The translations under genes and the position numbers were made by a program. From the NCBI GenBank assembly GCA_029864065.1, contig JAOTUD010000039.1:1-11435 (forward strand): a DNA stretch of 11,435 bases, read 5' to 3'. Below are positions 1-6,631 of the stretch, piece after piece (the first letter of the stretch is position 1; every line of letters starts with the position of its first letter). The notes under the pieces were generated by a model. It was given only the letters and a program-made list of their open reading frames with translations. It searched no databases and was not told where the DNA came from. The stretch is from Gammaproteobacteria bacterium (GTDB lineage: Bacteria > Pseudomonadota > Gammaproteobacteria > GCA-001735895).

Positions 1-476
1 GTTTGCGGCAACCCAATGACTGGCTCTGTCATCGAGTCGCAGCGCTGCTGATCAGGCCCGGCGAGGCGCGAGACCGATTGACAGATGGCATTTTTATCAG
101 TAATGATCCAGATGATATTACCGGCTGCCTCGAAGACGCCCTGGTGAAAGTCATCGAGGCGGAACCTGTCGAAAGGCGCTTGCGCCACGACCAGGTTACC
201 CAGCACGGCCTCGAGGATTACGCGCAATGGGTTGCCAGAATCCGGGATTCGGGCGAGATTAGCGACGCAGAGGCCGGCATCCTGCTGCGGGCCCGCGAGG
301 CGACTGCGAGGGTTGTCATGGTCGACGATTTCACGCCGGAGCAATTGGCGGGCAGGGCAAAGGATGCGCCACCGGAATCGGTCACAGGAGCCGCCAGCAA
401 GGCGGTGAAAAAGAAAGCCGCGGCAACTGCAAAAGCCGCTCAGAAAAAGAAGCGGGCGACAGGCACAACGACGTGA
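1..476 (+). CDS. fadE: Acyl-CoA dehydrogenase FadE, C-terminal part (5' end outside window)
   Basis: This is the last 157 or so residues of a large FadE-type acyl-CoA dehydrogenase, which performs the first oxidation of fatty acyl-CoA in beta-oxidation. The reading frame is already open at the window edge, so the true start lies upstream and the flavin and catalytic domains are not visible. The visible part corresponds to the C-terminal extension (DUF1974-like) of long, about 800-residue FadE proteins. Recognisable stretches are the EARDRL segment, the LEDALVKVIEAEP helix, EAGILLRAREA and the VDDFTPEQLA block, all of which have close counterparts near the end of E. coli FadE. The protein finishes with a lysine/alanine-rich tail of about 28 residues (KKKAAATAKAAQKKKR region) that looks disordered. 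It is followed after 50 bases by fadD on the same strand, which suggests joint transcription. The family call is firm; only the partial nature limits it. Confidence 0.88.
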   Translation, partial: LRQPNDWLCHRVAALLIRPGEARDRLTDGIFISNDPDDITGCLEDALVKVIEAEPVERRLRHDQVTQHGLEDYAQWVARIRDSGEISDAEAGILLRAREATARVVMVDDFTPEQLAGRAKDAPPESVTGAASKAVKKKAAATAKAAQKKKRATGTTT

Positions 477-500
477 AAACTCAGCCCCGCTCGTATGACA

Positions 501-516
501 AACCCGTTGCCGGGTT
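501..516 (+). other. Small perfect hairpin between fadE and fadD
   Basis: AACCCG (501-506) and CGGGTT (511-516) are exact inverted complements separated by a TTGC loop. The purine-rich fadD ribosome binding site (GGGGGA, 517-522) follows directly. There is no T run after the stem, so it is not a classical terminator. It could affect ribosome access or RNA stability, which is inference. A 6-bp stem can also occur by chance. Confidence 0.4.
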
Positions 517-526
517 GGGGGAATAA

Positions 527-2182
527 ATGGAGAAGGTCTGGCTAAAAAACTATCCTCCCGGGATTCCGAAGGAGATCGAGCTCGATAACTACCAGTCGAT
601 TAACGACGTGTTCGAGCAGGCGATCGAACGCTTCGGCGACAGGCCCTGCTTCAGCAACCTGGGCACCACGCTTACCTACGATGACATGGATCGCTATACC
701 GATCAGCTGGCCAGTTATCTGCAAAGCCTGCCGGGTATGACCAAGGGGGACCGGGTAGCGATCATGATGCCCAACGTGTTGCAGAATCCGATTTCGATTT
801 TTGCGACCCTGCGCGCCGGTTTTACCGTGGTCAATACCAACCCCCTGTACACTCCGCGAGAACTCAAGCATCAACTGGTGGACGCCGGCGCCAAGGCAAT
901 CATCGTCATGGAAAATTTTTGTCATACCCTCGACGAGGTAATCGGAGAGACCCAGGTCGAGCACGTCGTCACCACCCAACTCGGAGACATGCTGCATTTC
1001 CCGAAGTCGCTGATCGTCAACCTGGTGGTCAGGTATGTGAAGAAAATGGTGCCGGCGTTCAGCCTGCCCGGACGGGTCGTGTTCAAGGACGCTCTCGCGC
1101 AGGGCTCTGCCCGGCGCCATACGCCGGTCCCCTGCGGTCACGAGGACCTGGCATTCCTGCAGTACACCGGTGGTACCACCGGGGTCGCCAAGGGCGCCAT
1201 GCTTACCCACGGCAACATGATCGCCAACATGCAGCAGGCGTCTTCGTGGATAAAAAATGCCGTCGAGGAGGGCAGCGAGGTGATAATCACCGCGCTGCCG
1301 CTCTATCACATTTTTTCGTTGACCGCCAACTGCCTGACCTTCATGAAAGTCGGTGCGCTCAATTACCTGATAACCAATCCCCGCGACATGCCGGGCTTCG
1401 TCAAGGAGTTGCAGGGGCTCAGGTTTACCGCGATAACCGGGGTAAATACGCTATTCAACGGATTGATGAATACCCCCGGATTCGAAGACATCGATTTCAC
1501 GCCGTTGAAGCTATCGCTGGGGGGCGGCATGGCGGTGCAGCAGCCGGTGGCCGAGCGTTGGCAAAAGCTTACCGGAACGCCGTTGCTCGAGGCCTATGGC
1601 CTCACCGAAACCTCGCCGGCGGTTTGTATCAACCCGTTGAACCTGAAGGAATATAACGGCAGCATCGGGTTGCCGGTACCGTCGACCGAGGTTTCGATTC
1701 AGGACAACGAAGGCAACCTGCTGCCGCAGGGCGAGACCGGCGAAATGTGCGTACGCGGGCCGCAGGTAATGAAGGGATACTGGCGGCGCCCCGAGGAAAC
1801 GGCCAAGGTCCTGTCCGAAGACGGCTGGCTGAAGACGGGTGATGTCGCGCAAATGGACGAACAGGGATACTTCCGCATAGTCGACCGCCTCAAGGACATG
1901 ATCCTGGTGTCAGGCTTCAACGTGTTTCCAAACGAGATAGAGACCGTCATCGCCAGCCACGAGGGAGTGCTGGAGGTCGGTGTTATCGGAAAGCCCGATG
2001 AAGACAGCGGCGAAGTCGTCAAGGCGGTTATCGTCAGGAAGGATCCGAAGCTGGACGAGGCCGCCATCATCGAGCACTGCCGTAAATATCTAACCGGGTA
2101 TAAAGTCCCGAAAATAATCGAGTTTCGCGACGAACTGCCCAAGACCAACGTCGGCAAGATATTGCGGCGCGAACTGAGATAG
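527..2182 (+). CDS. fadD: Long-chain fatty acid--CoA ligase FadD
   Basis: This cytoplasmic, membrane-associated enzyme activates long-chain fatty acids to acyl-CoA with ATP, via an acyl-adenylate, and so feeds beta-oxidation and lipid synthesis. The 551 residues are close to the 561 of E. coli FadD, and similarity runs end to end from MEKVWLKNYP. Motifs of the adenylate-forming family are present: the P-loop-like YTGGTTGVAKG at 213-223, EAYGLTE at 355-361, the DGWLKTGD fatty-acyl-CoA-synthetase signature near 432-439, the VDRLKDMI hinge region near 452-459, and the C-terminal NVGKILRR with the adenylation lysine at 544. The ATG at 527 is preceded by GGGGGA with a 4-base gap, and the N-terminus matches the family, so the start is well supported. 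It lies 50 bases after fadE on the same strand. I saw no recognisable FadR-type operator in the short gap. Confidence 0.96.
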   Translation: MEKVWLKNYPPGIPKEIELDNYQSINDVFEQAIERFGDRPCFSNLGTTLTYDDMDRYTDQLASYLQSLPGMTKGDRVAIMMPNVLQNPISIFATLRAGFTVVNTNPLYTPRELKHQLVDAGAKAIIVMENFCHTLDEVIGETQVEHVVTTQLGDMLHFPKSLIVNLVVRYVKKMVPAFSLPGRVVFKDALAQGSARRHTPVPCGHEDLAFLQYTGGTTGVAKGAMLTHGNMIANMQQASSWIKNAVEEGSEVIITALPLYHIFSLTANCLTFMKVGALNYLITNPRDMPGFVKELQGLRFTAITGVNTLFNGLMNTPGFEDIDFTPLKLSLGGGMAVQQPVAERWQKLTGTPLLEAYGLTETSPAVCINPLNLKEYNGSIGLPVPSTEVSIQDNEGNLLPQGETGEMCVRGPQVMKGYWRRPEETAKVLSEDGWLKTGDVAQMDEQGYFRIVDRLKDMILVSGFNVFPNEIETVIASHEGVLEVGVIGKPDEDSGEVVKAVIVRKDPKLDEAAIIEHCRKYLTGYKVPKIIEFRDELPKTNVGKILRRELR

Positions 2183-2316
2183 CAGGCTCGCGCGAGGCTG
2201 TCTTCGATAACGATAGGGATACCGTAGACTCCTGTGAGCCGTCTCGCCGCCATGCATCCCCTCGGGCGTCGATCCGAAAATCCGGTTGCCGCGGCCGAGG
2301 AGGGGCCAGGCCCGGG
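2183..2316. other. Convergent intergenic gap between fadD and the DUF1244 gene
   Basis: This 134-base spacer separates two genes that point at each other. Directly after the fadD stop is a near-palindrome, CAGGCTCGCGCGAGGCTG (2183-2200), with a perfect 10-base core CTCGCGCGAG. It has essentially no loop and no following T run. The remainder is GC-rich (GGGGCCAGGCCCGGG around 2302-2316) without a clear terminator on either strand. No believable gene is seen in it. Confidence 0.5.
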
Positions 2317-2631
2317 TCAGTATCCGCTGATCTTCGCGTGCTTTGGTTTGGTTTCTTCGAAGCGCTGCATTTGTTCGTCGCTGGCGCTGGTTTGATAATC
2401 CCTTTTCCAGTCCGCGATGCTCATGCCGTAGACGTGGCGCTGGGCCTCGGCGTAATCGAAATCGGCGTCCTGTTCCCTGGCCGCGGCGGAATACCATTTG
2501 GATAAACAGTTTCGGCAAAAACCCGCGAGATTCATCAGGTCGATATTCTGTACGTCGCTGCGCTGTTGCAGATGGGCTACCAGCGCGCGGAACGCGGCGG
2601 CCTCGGCCTGGGTTTGCTGGTCTTTGGTCAT
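2317..2631 (-). CDS. DUF1244 family protein (function unknown)
   Basis: This is a 104-residue, probably cytoplasmic, mostly helical protein of the DUF1244 family, which is common in Proteobacteria and has no established function that I know of. The hallmark is the near-invariant segment DLMNLAGFCRNCLSKWY at residues 31-47, with a CxxC pair at Cys39 and Cys42, followed by the VYGM motif around 67-70 and a FEETKPKHAKI tail. The frame is open further upstream to an ATG at 2661. I chose the ATG at 2631 because a strong ribosome binding site, AGGTGAG, ends 9 bases before it and the family alignment begins there. No signal peptide or membrane segment is seen. The gene is divergent from tmcA, and its start codon overlaps the likely tmcA promoter. 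Family assignment is confident; the CxxC could bind metal or be redox-active, but that is inference. Confidence 0.9.
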   Translation of the reverse strand: MTKDQQTQAEAAAFRALVAHLQQRSDVQNIDLMNLAGFCRNCLSKWYSAAAREQDADFDYAEAQRHVYGMSIADWKRDYQTSASDEQMQRFEETKPKHAKISGY

Positions 2632-2652
2632 GGCTTTTGACTCACCTATAAT
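2624..2652 (+). promoter_or_regulatory. Sigma-70-type promoter for tmcA and downstream genes
   Basis: A perfect TATAAT -10 box (2647-2652) stands 17 bases after a partial -35 box TTGGTC (2624-2629). Transcription would start near 2659-2660, giving a short AT-rich leader of about 21 bases before the tmcA ATG at 2681. The -35 box overlaps the start codon of the oppositely oriented DUF1244 gene. This is a sequence match only. Confidence 0.6.
2641..2647 (-). promoter_or_regulatory. Ribosome binding site that sets the DUF1244 start
   Basis: Read on the - strand this is AGGTGAG, a near-ideal Shine-Dalgarno sequence 9 bases before the ATG at 2631. It favours that start over the in-frame upstream ATG at 2661, which has only AT-rich sequence before it. 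Confidence 0.7.
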
Positions 2653-2661
2653 GAGCTGCAT

Positions 2662-2690
2662 TTTTTAACAAATATTTTCCATGCCGGCAA
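2662..2690 (-). promoter_or_regulatory. Weak candidate promoter for the DUF1244 gene
   Basis: On the - strand, TTGCCG (2690-2685) and TAAAAA (2667-2662) are separated by 17 bases, each matching four of six consensus positions. Transcription would start near 2655, leaving the AGGTGAG ribosome binding site in the leader. If real, it overlaps the tmcA start codon and runs head-on into the tmcA promoter. The match is weak and could be chance. Confidence 0.2.
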
Positions 2691-4720
2691 TCGATATAAA
2701 TAGCTGGATGTCCGCGCTGCTCGAGCAGTTGCGGCAGAACCGACAGCGCCAGCTGGTGGCGCTGGTCGGCCCGCGCGAATGGTGCGACGCCCGGCTGGCG
2801 GCCCTGGCCGCAGTGGACGAGGCGATACTGGTCCTGTCGAACCGGGCCCTGCTGGCCGCGGCAATACCGTTCAGCAAGGCCGATGCCTGCCTCGGTGGCG
2901 AAGCGACGCTGGTCGTGCTGGATCTGTTCGATGGCTTTAATCCGGACGTGCTGTGCATTGCCGGGGGGCTGGTGCGGGCGGGCGGGGTGCTGATCATCAT
3001 GTCGCCCAGCATCGAGGACTGGGATTTGCAGGCGGACCGCTATGCCTGTTGGCAGGATGGCAAGCGTTCTTCGACGCCGGCATTTGCCGAGTATTTTTTC
3101 GGCGCCCTGCAAAACGATCAACAGACCGGCATCGTGCTGGCACCCGACTCCTCAGCGCATCCCGCGCCGTCGATGCCGGTGCTGCAGCCCACGGTCATTC
3201 GCAATGGCGCGACCGACGAACAGGCGGAAATTCTGCAGCGAATCGAGCAATGGGCAGCGGCGAAACAAAGCGGCATCGTGTTGATCAGCGCCGATCGCGG
3301 TCGCGGCAAGAGCACTTGCCTCGGCCTGCTGGCAGCCCGATTGCGGTCGCGTTTATCGATTCTGGTGTCGGCTAAATCGAGGCAAACCGCGGCGGCGCTG
3401 CTGCGCCAGGCGCCCGACGTCGATTTCGTCGCTCCCGATCGACTATTGCAGCAGTGCCCGGCCGCCGACCTGCTGATTATCGATGAAGCCGCGATGATTC
3501 CGCAGCCGCTGCTGCGGCAGCTGGCCCGGCTTTATCCCCGACTGGTGATGGCGACGACCAGCGGCGGCTACGAAGGCACCGGGCAAGGATTCATGCTGCG
3601 TTTCGTGGCCGACCTGGAAGACCATGTGCTGTTGCAGTTTCGGCTCGACAAGCCGGTGCGCTGGTGTGATGGGGACCGGCTCGAGGCATGGCTCGAGCGA
3701 ACCCTGATGCTGAACCCGGAAACCGGCCTCGAGGATGGGATCACGGAACCGGTCGCAGCATGCGAACTGCAGTTGCTGCCGAACCCGGGAGCGCGCGCCT
3801 CGATGCCGCTGCTGCGACAGGTTTACGCCTTGTTGAATTCGGCGCACTACCGCACGCGGCCATCGGACCTGCGCATGTTGATGGAAAATCCCGACCTGGT
3901 CCTCGTTGTGGCGCGCCTGCAACAGCGCGTCATCGGGGTTGCGTTGTTGAACCTCGAGGGAGGACTGGAACCGCCGCTGTGCGAGCAGATTTTCGTCGGG
4001 CGCAGGCGACCGCGGGGGCATCTGCTGGCGCAGATGCTGACCGCGCAGGCCGGGGTAAGGCATTTTGCCGGCTATCGCGGCATTCGCTTGCAGCGCATCG
4101 CGGTTGCCGCCGCCTACCGGCGCCGGGGGCTGGGCACGCGCCTGATCGAGCAGGCCATGCAGTACGGCCGCGAAAACTCGCTGCACTATCTCGGCGCCAG
4201 TTTCGCGCTCGATCCGCAAACCCTCGCTTTCTGGCGGCAGGCGCATTTCACGCTGGTGCATATCAGCTATGCCCAGGGCAAGTCGAGCGGCAATCACTCG
4301 GTCGTCGTGATCAGGCAGATCTCGCGGCTCCTCGATCGCGACATCGAAAACCTGCAGCAACGGATACAACTCCACCTGGCCACCTGGATGACCCAGTTTT
4401 TGCAAACCATGGATGCGGACCAGGTTTCGGCCCTGCTGCGCTTTGCCGGATACGATGCAGCGCCCGGCGAACTCGAACAACAGGAAGTCGAGGCTTTCGC
4501 CGGCGGCAACAAGCCATTCGAGCTCTGTTTCGCCAGCCTGCAGAAATATGTCATGCGCCGCGTCGCCAGATCGTCGTTGGCGCCCGACCGGCTATTGATC
4601 GAAAAGGCGGTGCAAAATCGCGACTGGGCGCTGCTCGGACGGGAGCCCGGTACAGACGGCCGCCGGCAATTGCAGCAACGCCTGCGCGGTCTGGTCGATG
4701 CGTTAATGAAAGCCTGTTAA
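2681..4720 (+). CDS. tmcA: tRNA(Met) cytidine acetyltransferase TmcA
   Basis: TmcA makes N4-acetylcytidine at wobble position 34 of elongator tRNA-Met, using acetyl-CoA and ATP, which helps prevent misreading of AUA codons. The 679 residues are close to the 671 of the E. coli enzyme. Domains in order are an N-terminal TmcA_N (DUF1726-like) region about 5-155, a RecD-like helicase/ATPase domain about 180-370 with Walker A ADRGRGKST (204-212) and Walker B LLIIDEA (264-270), a GNAT acetyltransferase domain about 380-545 with the acetyl-CoA loop RRRGLG (480-485), and a C-terminal tRNA-binding region. There is little ribosome binding site before the ATG at 2681; the leader is AT-rich (TTTTTTAACAAATATTTTCC), so initiation may rely on an unstructured leader. 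A consensus -10 box stands just upstream. The DUF924 gene follows closely, making this probably the first gene of a cluster. Confidence 0.94.
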   Translation: MPAIDINSWMSALLEQLRQNRQRQLVALVGPREWCDARLAALAAVDEAILVLSNRALLAAAIPFSKADACLGGEATLVVLDLFDGFNPDVLCIAGGLVRAGGVLIIMSPSIEDWDLQADRYACWQDGKRSSTPAFAEYFFGALQNDQQTGIVLAPDSSAHPAPSMPVLQPTVIRNGATDEQAEILQRIEQWAAAKQSGIVLISADRGRGKSTCLGLLAARLRSRLSILVSAKSRQTAAALLRQAPDVDFVAPDRLLQQCPAADLLIIDEAAMIPQPLLRQLARLYPRLVMATTSGGYEGTGQGFMLRFVADLEDHVLLQFRLDKPVRWCDGDRLEAWLERTLMLNPETGLEDGITEPVAACELQLLPNPGARASMPLLRQVYALLNSAHYRTRPSDLRMLMENPDLVLVVARLQQRVIGVALLNLEGGLEPPLCEQIFVGRRRPRGHLLAQMLTAQAGVRHFAGYRGIRLQRIAVAAAYRRRGLGTRLIEQAMQYGRENSLHYLGASFALDPQTLAFWRQAHFTLVHISYAQGKSSGNHSVVVIRQISRLLDRDIENLQQRIQLHLATWMTQFLQTMDADQVSALLRFAGYDAAPGELEQQEVEAFAGGNKPFELCFASLQKYVMRRVARSSLAPDRLLIEKAVQNRDWALLGREPGTDGRRQLQQRLRGLVDALMKAC

Positions 4721-4745
4721 CATGACCGCAGCAAGCGAGGCCAAT

Positions 4746-5285
4746 ATGCAGCAGGATATTATCGATTTCTGGTTTTCGGACGAGACCCGCAAGCTCTGGT
4801 TCAACTCGACGCCGGAGTTCGATCAACTGTTGCGCGCGCGCTACCTGGAGACCTGGGAGCAGGCCGGTCGCGGAGAAATCGATCACTGGATGCAAAGCGC
4901 AGACGGCTGCGTCGCGCTGGTGATCGTTCTCGACCAGTTTCCGTTGAACATGTTTCGCGGCGATGCGCAAGCCTTCGCTACCGAGGACCGCTCGCGAGAC
5001 GTCGCCCGCTTCGCGATCGAACGCGGCTTCGACGAGTCGCTCAGCGCGGACAAAAAGGGCTTTCTATACATGCCGTTCATGCACAGCGAGAATCACGAGG
5101 ATCAGGATCTGTCGTTGCGGCTTTTCGATCAACCGGGCCTCGAATCCAGCCTGCGCTTTGCGCATCACCACTACGACATCGTCGCGCGCTTCGGCCGTTT
5201 TCCACATCGCAATGCCTCGCTCGGGAGAACCAGCACCGCGGCCGAGATCGAATACCTGAACTCGAAGCAAGCTTTCACCGGCTAA
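4746..5285 (+). CDS. DUF924 family protein (function unknown)
   Basis: This helical, TPR-like DUF924 protein has no established biochemical role that I know of. Counting from the ATG at 4746 it has 179 residues, typical of the family. Conserved landmarks are IIDFWF at the N-terminus, the LDQFPLNMFRG block at 62-72, PFMHSE at 110-115, and ARFGRFPHRN at 147-156 followed by LGRTSTAAEIEYL. An earlier in-frame ATG at 4722, one base after the tmcA stop, would add eight residues (MTAASEAN). I prefer 4746 because GAGG (4737-4740) sits 5 bases before it and family members usually begin right before the DFWF motif. The 4722 start remains possible and would suggest coupling to tmcA translation. No signal peptide or membrane segment is seen. 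The gene lies between tmcA and yihY with gaps of 25 and 8 bases, so it is probably co-transcribed. Confidence 0.88.
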   Translation: MQQDIIDFWFSDETRKLWFNSTPEFDQLLRARYLETWEQAGRGEIDHWMQSADGCVALVIVLDQFPLNMFRGDAQAFATEDRSRDVARFAIERGFDESLSADKKGFLYMPFMHSENHEDQDLSLRLFDQPGLESSLRFAHHHYDIVARFGRFPHRNASLGRTSTAAEIEYLNSKQAFTG

Positions 5286-5293
5286 AACCTCCG

Positions 5294-6631
5294 ATGCGCG
5301 AGCAGATCAATCAGTACATCTGGGGCTACGACGCCTGCGACGGCGAGGCACCGCGTTCGGCCTGGCGGCACTTTCTGCAGATAATCGCGAGGGTGGGGCG
5401 CGATCTGATGGGCGGCATGATCACGCTGCGCGCGATGAGCCTGGTGTATACCACGCTGTTGTCGATGGTGCCGTTGCTCGCGGTAAGCATTTCGGTGCTG
5501 AAAGGATTCGGGGTTCACGACCAGCTCGAACCGACGCTGGCCAGGATACTCGCGCCTCTGGGCGAGCAAAGCGGCGAAATCAGCGCGCGCATCGTCGGCT
5601 TCGTCGATAATATGAAGATCGGGGTGCTGGGTGCGCTTGGCCTGGCGCTGTTGATTTACACCGCGATCTCGCTGGTTCAAAAAATCGAGGCAGCGTTCAA
5701 TCAGACCTGGCGCCTGCAGGGCAACCGCAGCCTGATGCAGCGCTTCAGTGATTACCTCAGCGTCATCATGGTCGGGCCGGTGCTGGTGTTTGCGGCGGTT
5801 GGCATAACCGCTTCCCTTGGCAGCAACCAGTTCGTCGAGTTCCTGGGCGCGTTGCCGTACATGAGCAACCTGCTGGGACTTGTTGGCAAGCTGCTGCCGT
5901 TCGTGCTGGTGATCGCCGCCTTCACCTTTATCTACATGCTGGTGCCGAATACCCGGGTGCAGCTGCGCTCGGCGTTTTACGGCGCCGTTATAGCGGGCTT
6001 GCTGTGGCAAACCTCGGGTATCGCCTTCACGTCGTTCGTGGGTGGCTCGACCAGGTACACGGCGATTTATTCGGGATTTGCCGTCCTGCTGGTGTTCATG
6101 ATCTGGCTCTACCTGAGCTGGGTCATCCTGCTGATCGGCGCCAGCATTTCCTTTTACCACCAGCACCCCGAGTGTTTGAAATGGAACAATGTCGACATCC
6201 ATTTGAGTAGCCGTATGCGCAACCAGCTTGCGATGCAATCGATGGTCTGCATCGCGCGCGCCCACGACAGGCAGATCGATCTGATCCCCAGCCTTGAAAA
6301 TCTCGCCGGTTACCAACAGGTTCCGGCCGACGTATTGCGGCGTATACTGGATGTGCTGCAGCGCGACGGACTGCTGCGGCAATCGACGGAAAATCCGCCC
6401 CGGTACCTGCCTGCCGCGTCGCTACAGCGAGTACGTCTTGTCGATATCCTGCGCAGCGCGCACCAGGCAGAGGATGACAGTTACGGCGCAAGCTTTTGCA
6501 ACGATGACCAGGTTTCGATGTTGCTTAAAGGGCTGGAACAGGCGGTGGCGTCGCAACTGGGTAGCCAAACCCTGGGCGATTTTATAAAAAAATACGAGGA
6601 CCAGGCGCGGCATGAAGATAGTCTCGTTTAA
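5294..6631 (+). CDS. YihY/BrkB-family inner membrane protein with C-terminal extension
   Basis: This is an integral inner membrane protein of the YihY/virulence factor BrkB family. Members have been called a ribonuclease (RNase BN, an early misassignment of YihY) or a serum-resistance factor; transport-like roles are proposed but none is established to my knowledge. Six hydrophobic segments are visible at roughly residues 45-70, 105-127, 155-177, 199-218, 228-252 and 257-288. The family pattern includes RAMSLVYTTLLSMVPLLAV early and YSGFAVLLVFMIWLYLSW late. About 145 residues follow the last membrane segment; the part around 305-380 reads like a winged-helix fold (LARGY-type helix pattern VPADVLRRILDVLQRDGLL). 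The total of 445 residues is therefore much longer than E. coli YihY (about 290). No clear ribosome binding site precedes the ATG, only 8 bases after the DUF924 stop, which suggests coupled translation. Its last 20 bases overlap xthA. Confidence 0.88.
   Translation: MREQINQYIWGYDACDGEAPRSAWRHFLQIIARVGRDLMGGMITLRAMSLVYTTLLSMVPLLAVSISVLKGFGVHDQLEPTLARILAPLGEQSGEISARIVGFVDNMKIGVLGALGLALLIYTAISLVQKIEAAFNQTWRLQGNRSLMQRFSDYLSVIMVGPVLVFAAVGITASLGSNQFVEFLGALPYMSNLLGLVGKLLPFVLVIAAFTFIYMLVPNTRVQLRSAFYGAVIAGLLWQTSGIAFTSFVGGSTRYTAIYSGFAVLLVFMIWLYLSWVILLIGASISFYHQHPECLKWNNVDIHLSSRMRNQLAMQSMVCIARAHDRQIDLIPSLENLAGYQQVPADVLRRILDVLQRDGLLRQSTENPPRYLPAASLQRVRLVDILRSAHQAEDDSYGASFCNDDQVSMLLKGLEQAVASQLGSQTLGDFIKKYEDQARHEDSLV

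Noticed and set aside
542..1309. A 255-residue open frame on the - strand within fadD
   Set aside because: It lies opposite a fully conserved FadD region and has no family match.
2637..2652. TTGACT next to TATAAT as a -35/-10 pair
   Set aside because: TTGACT (2637-2642) is only 4 bases from TATAAT, far too close. TTGGTC at 2624-2629 gives the proper 17-base spacing.
3443..4480. A 345-residue open frame on the - strand within tmcA
   Set aside because: It is antisense to intact ATPase and acetyltransferase domains and shows no domain of its own.
3688..4725. A 345-residue + strand frame overlapping tmcA
   Set aside because: Its Ala/Arg-rich composition is that of an out-of-frame reading of GC-rich coding DNA; tmcA in the other frame is unambiguous.
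5282..6382. A 366-residue open frame on the - strand opposite yihY
   Set aside because: It is rich in His, Gln and Arg, as expected of a mirror frame of a GC-rich membrane protein gene. There is no recognisable motif, and it is antisense to a well-supported gene.
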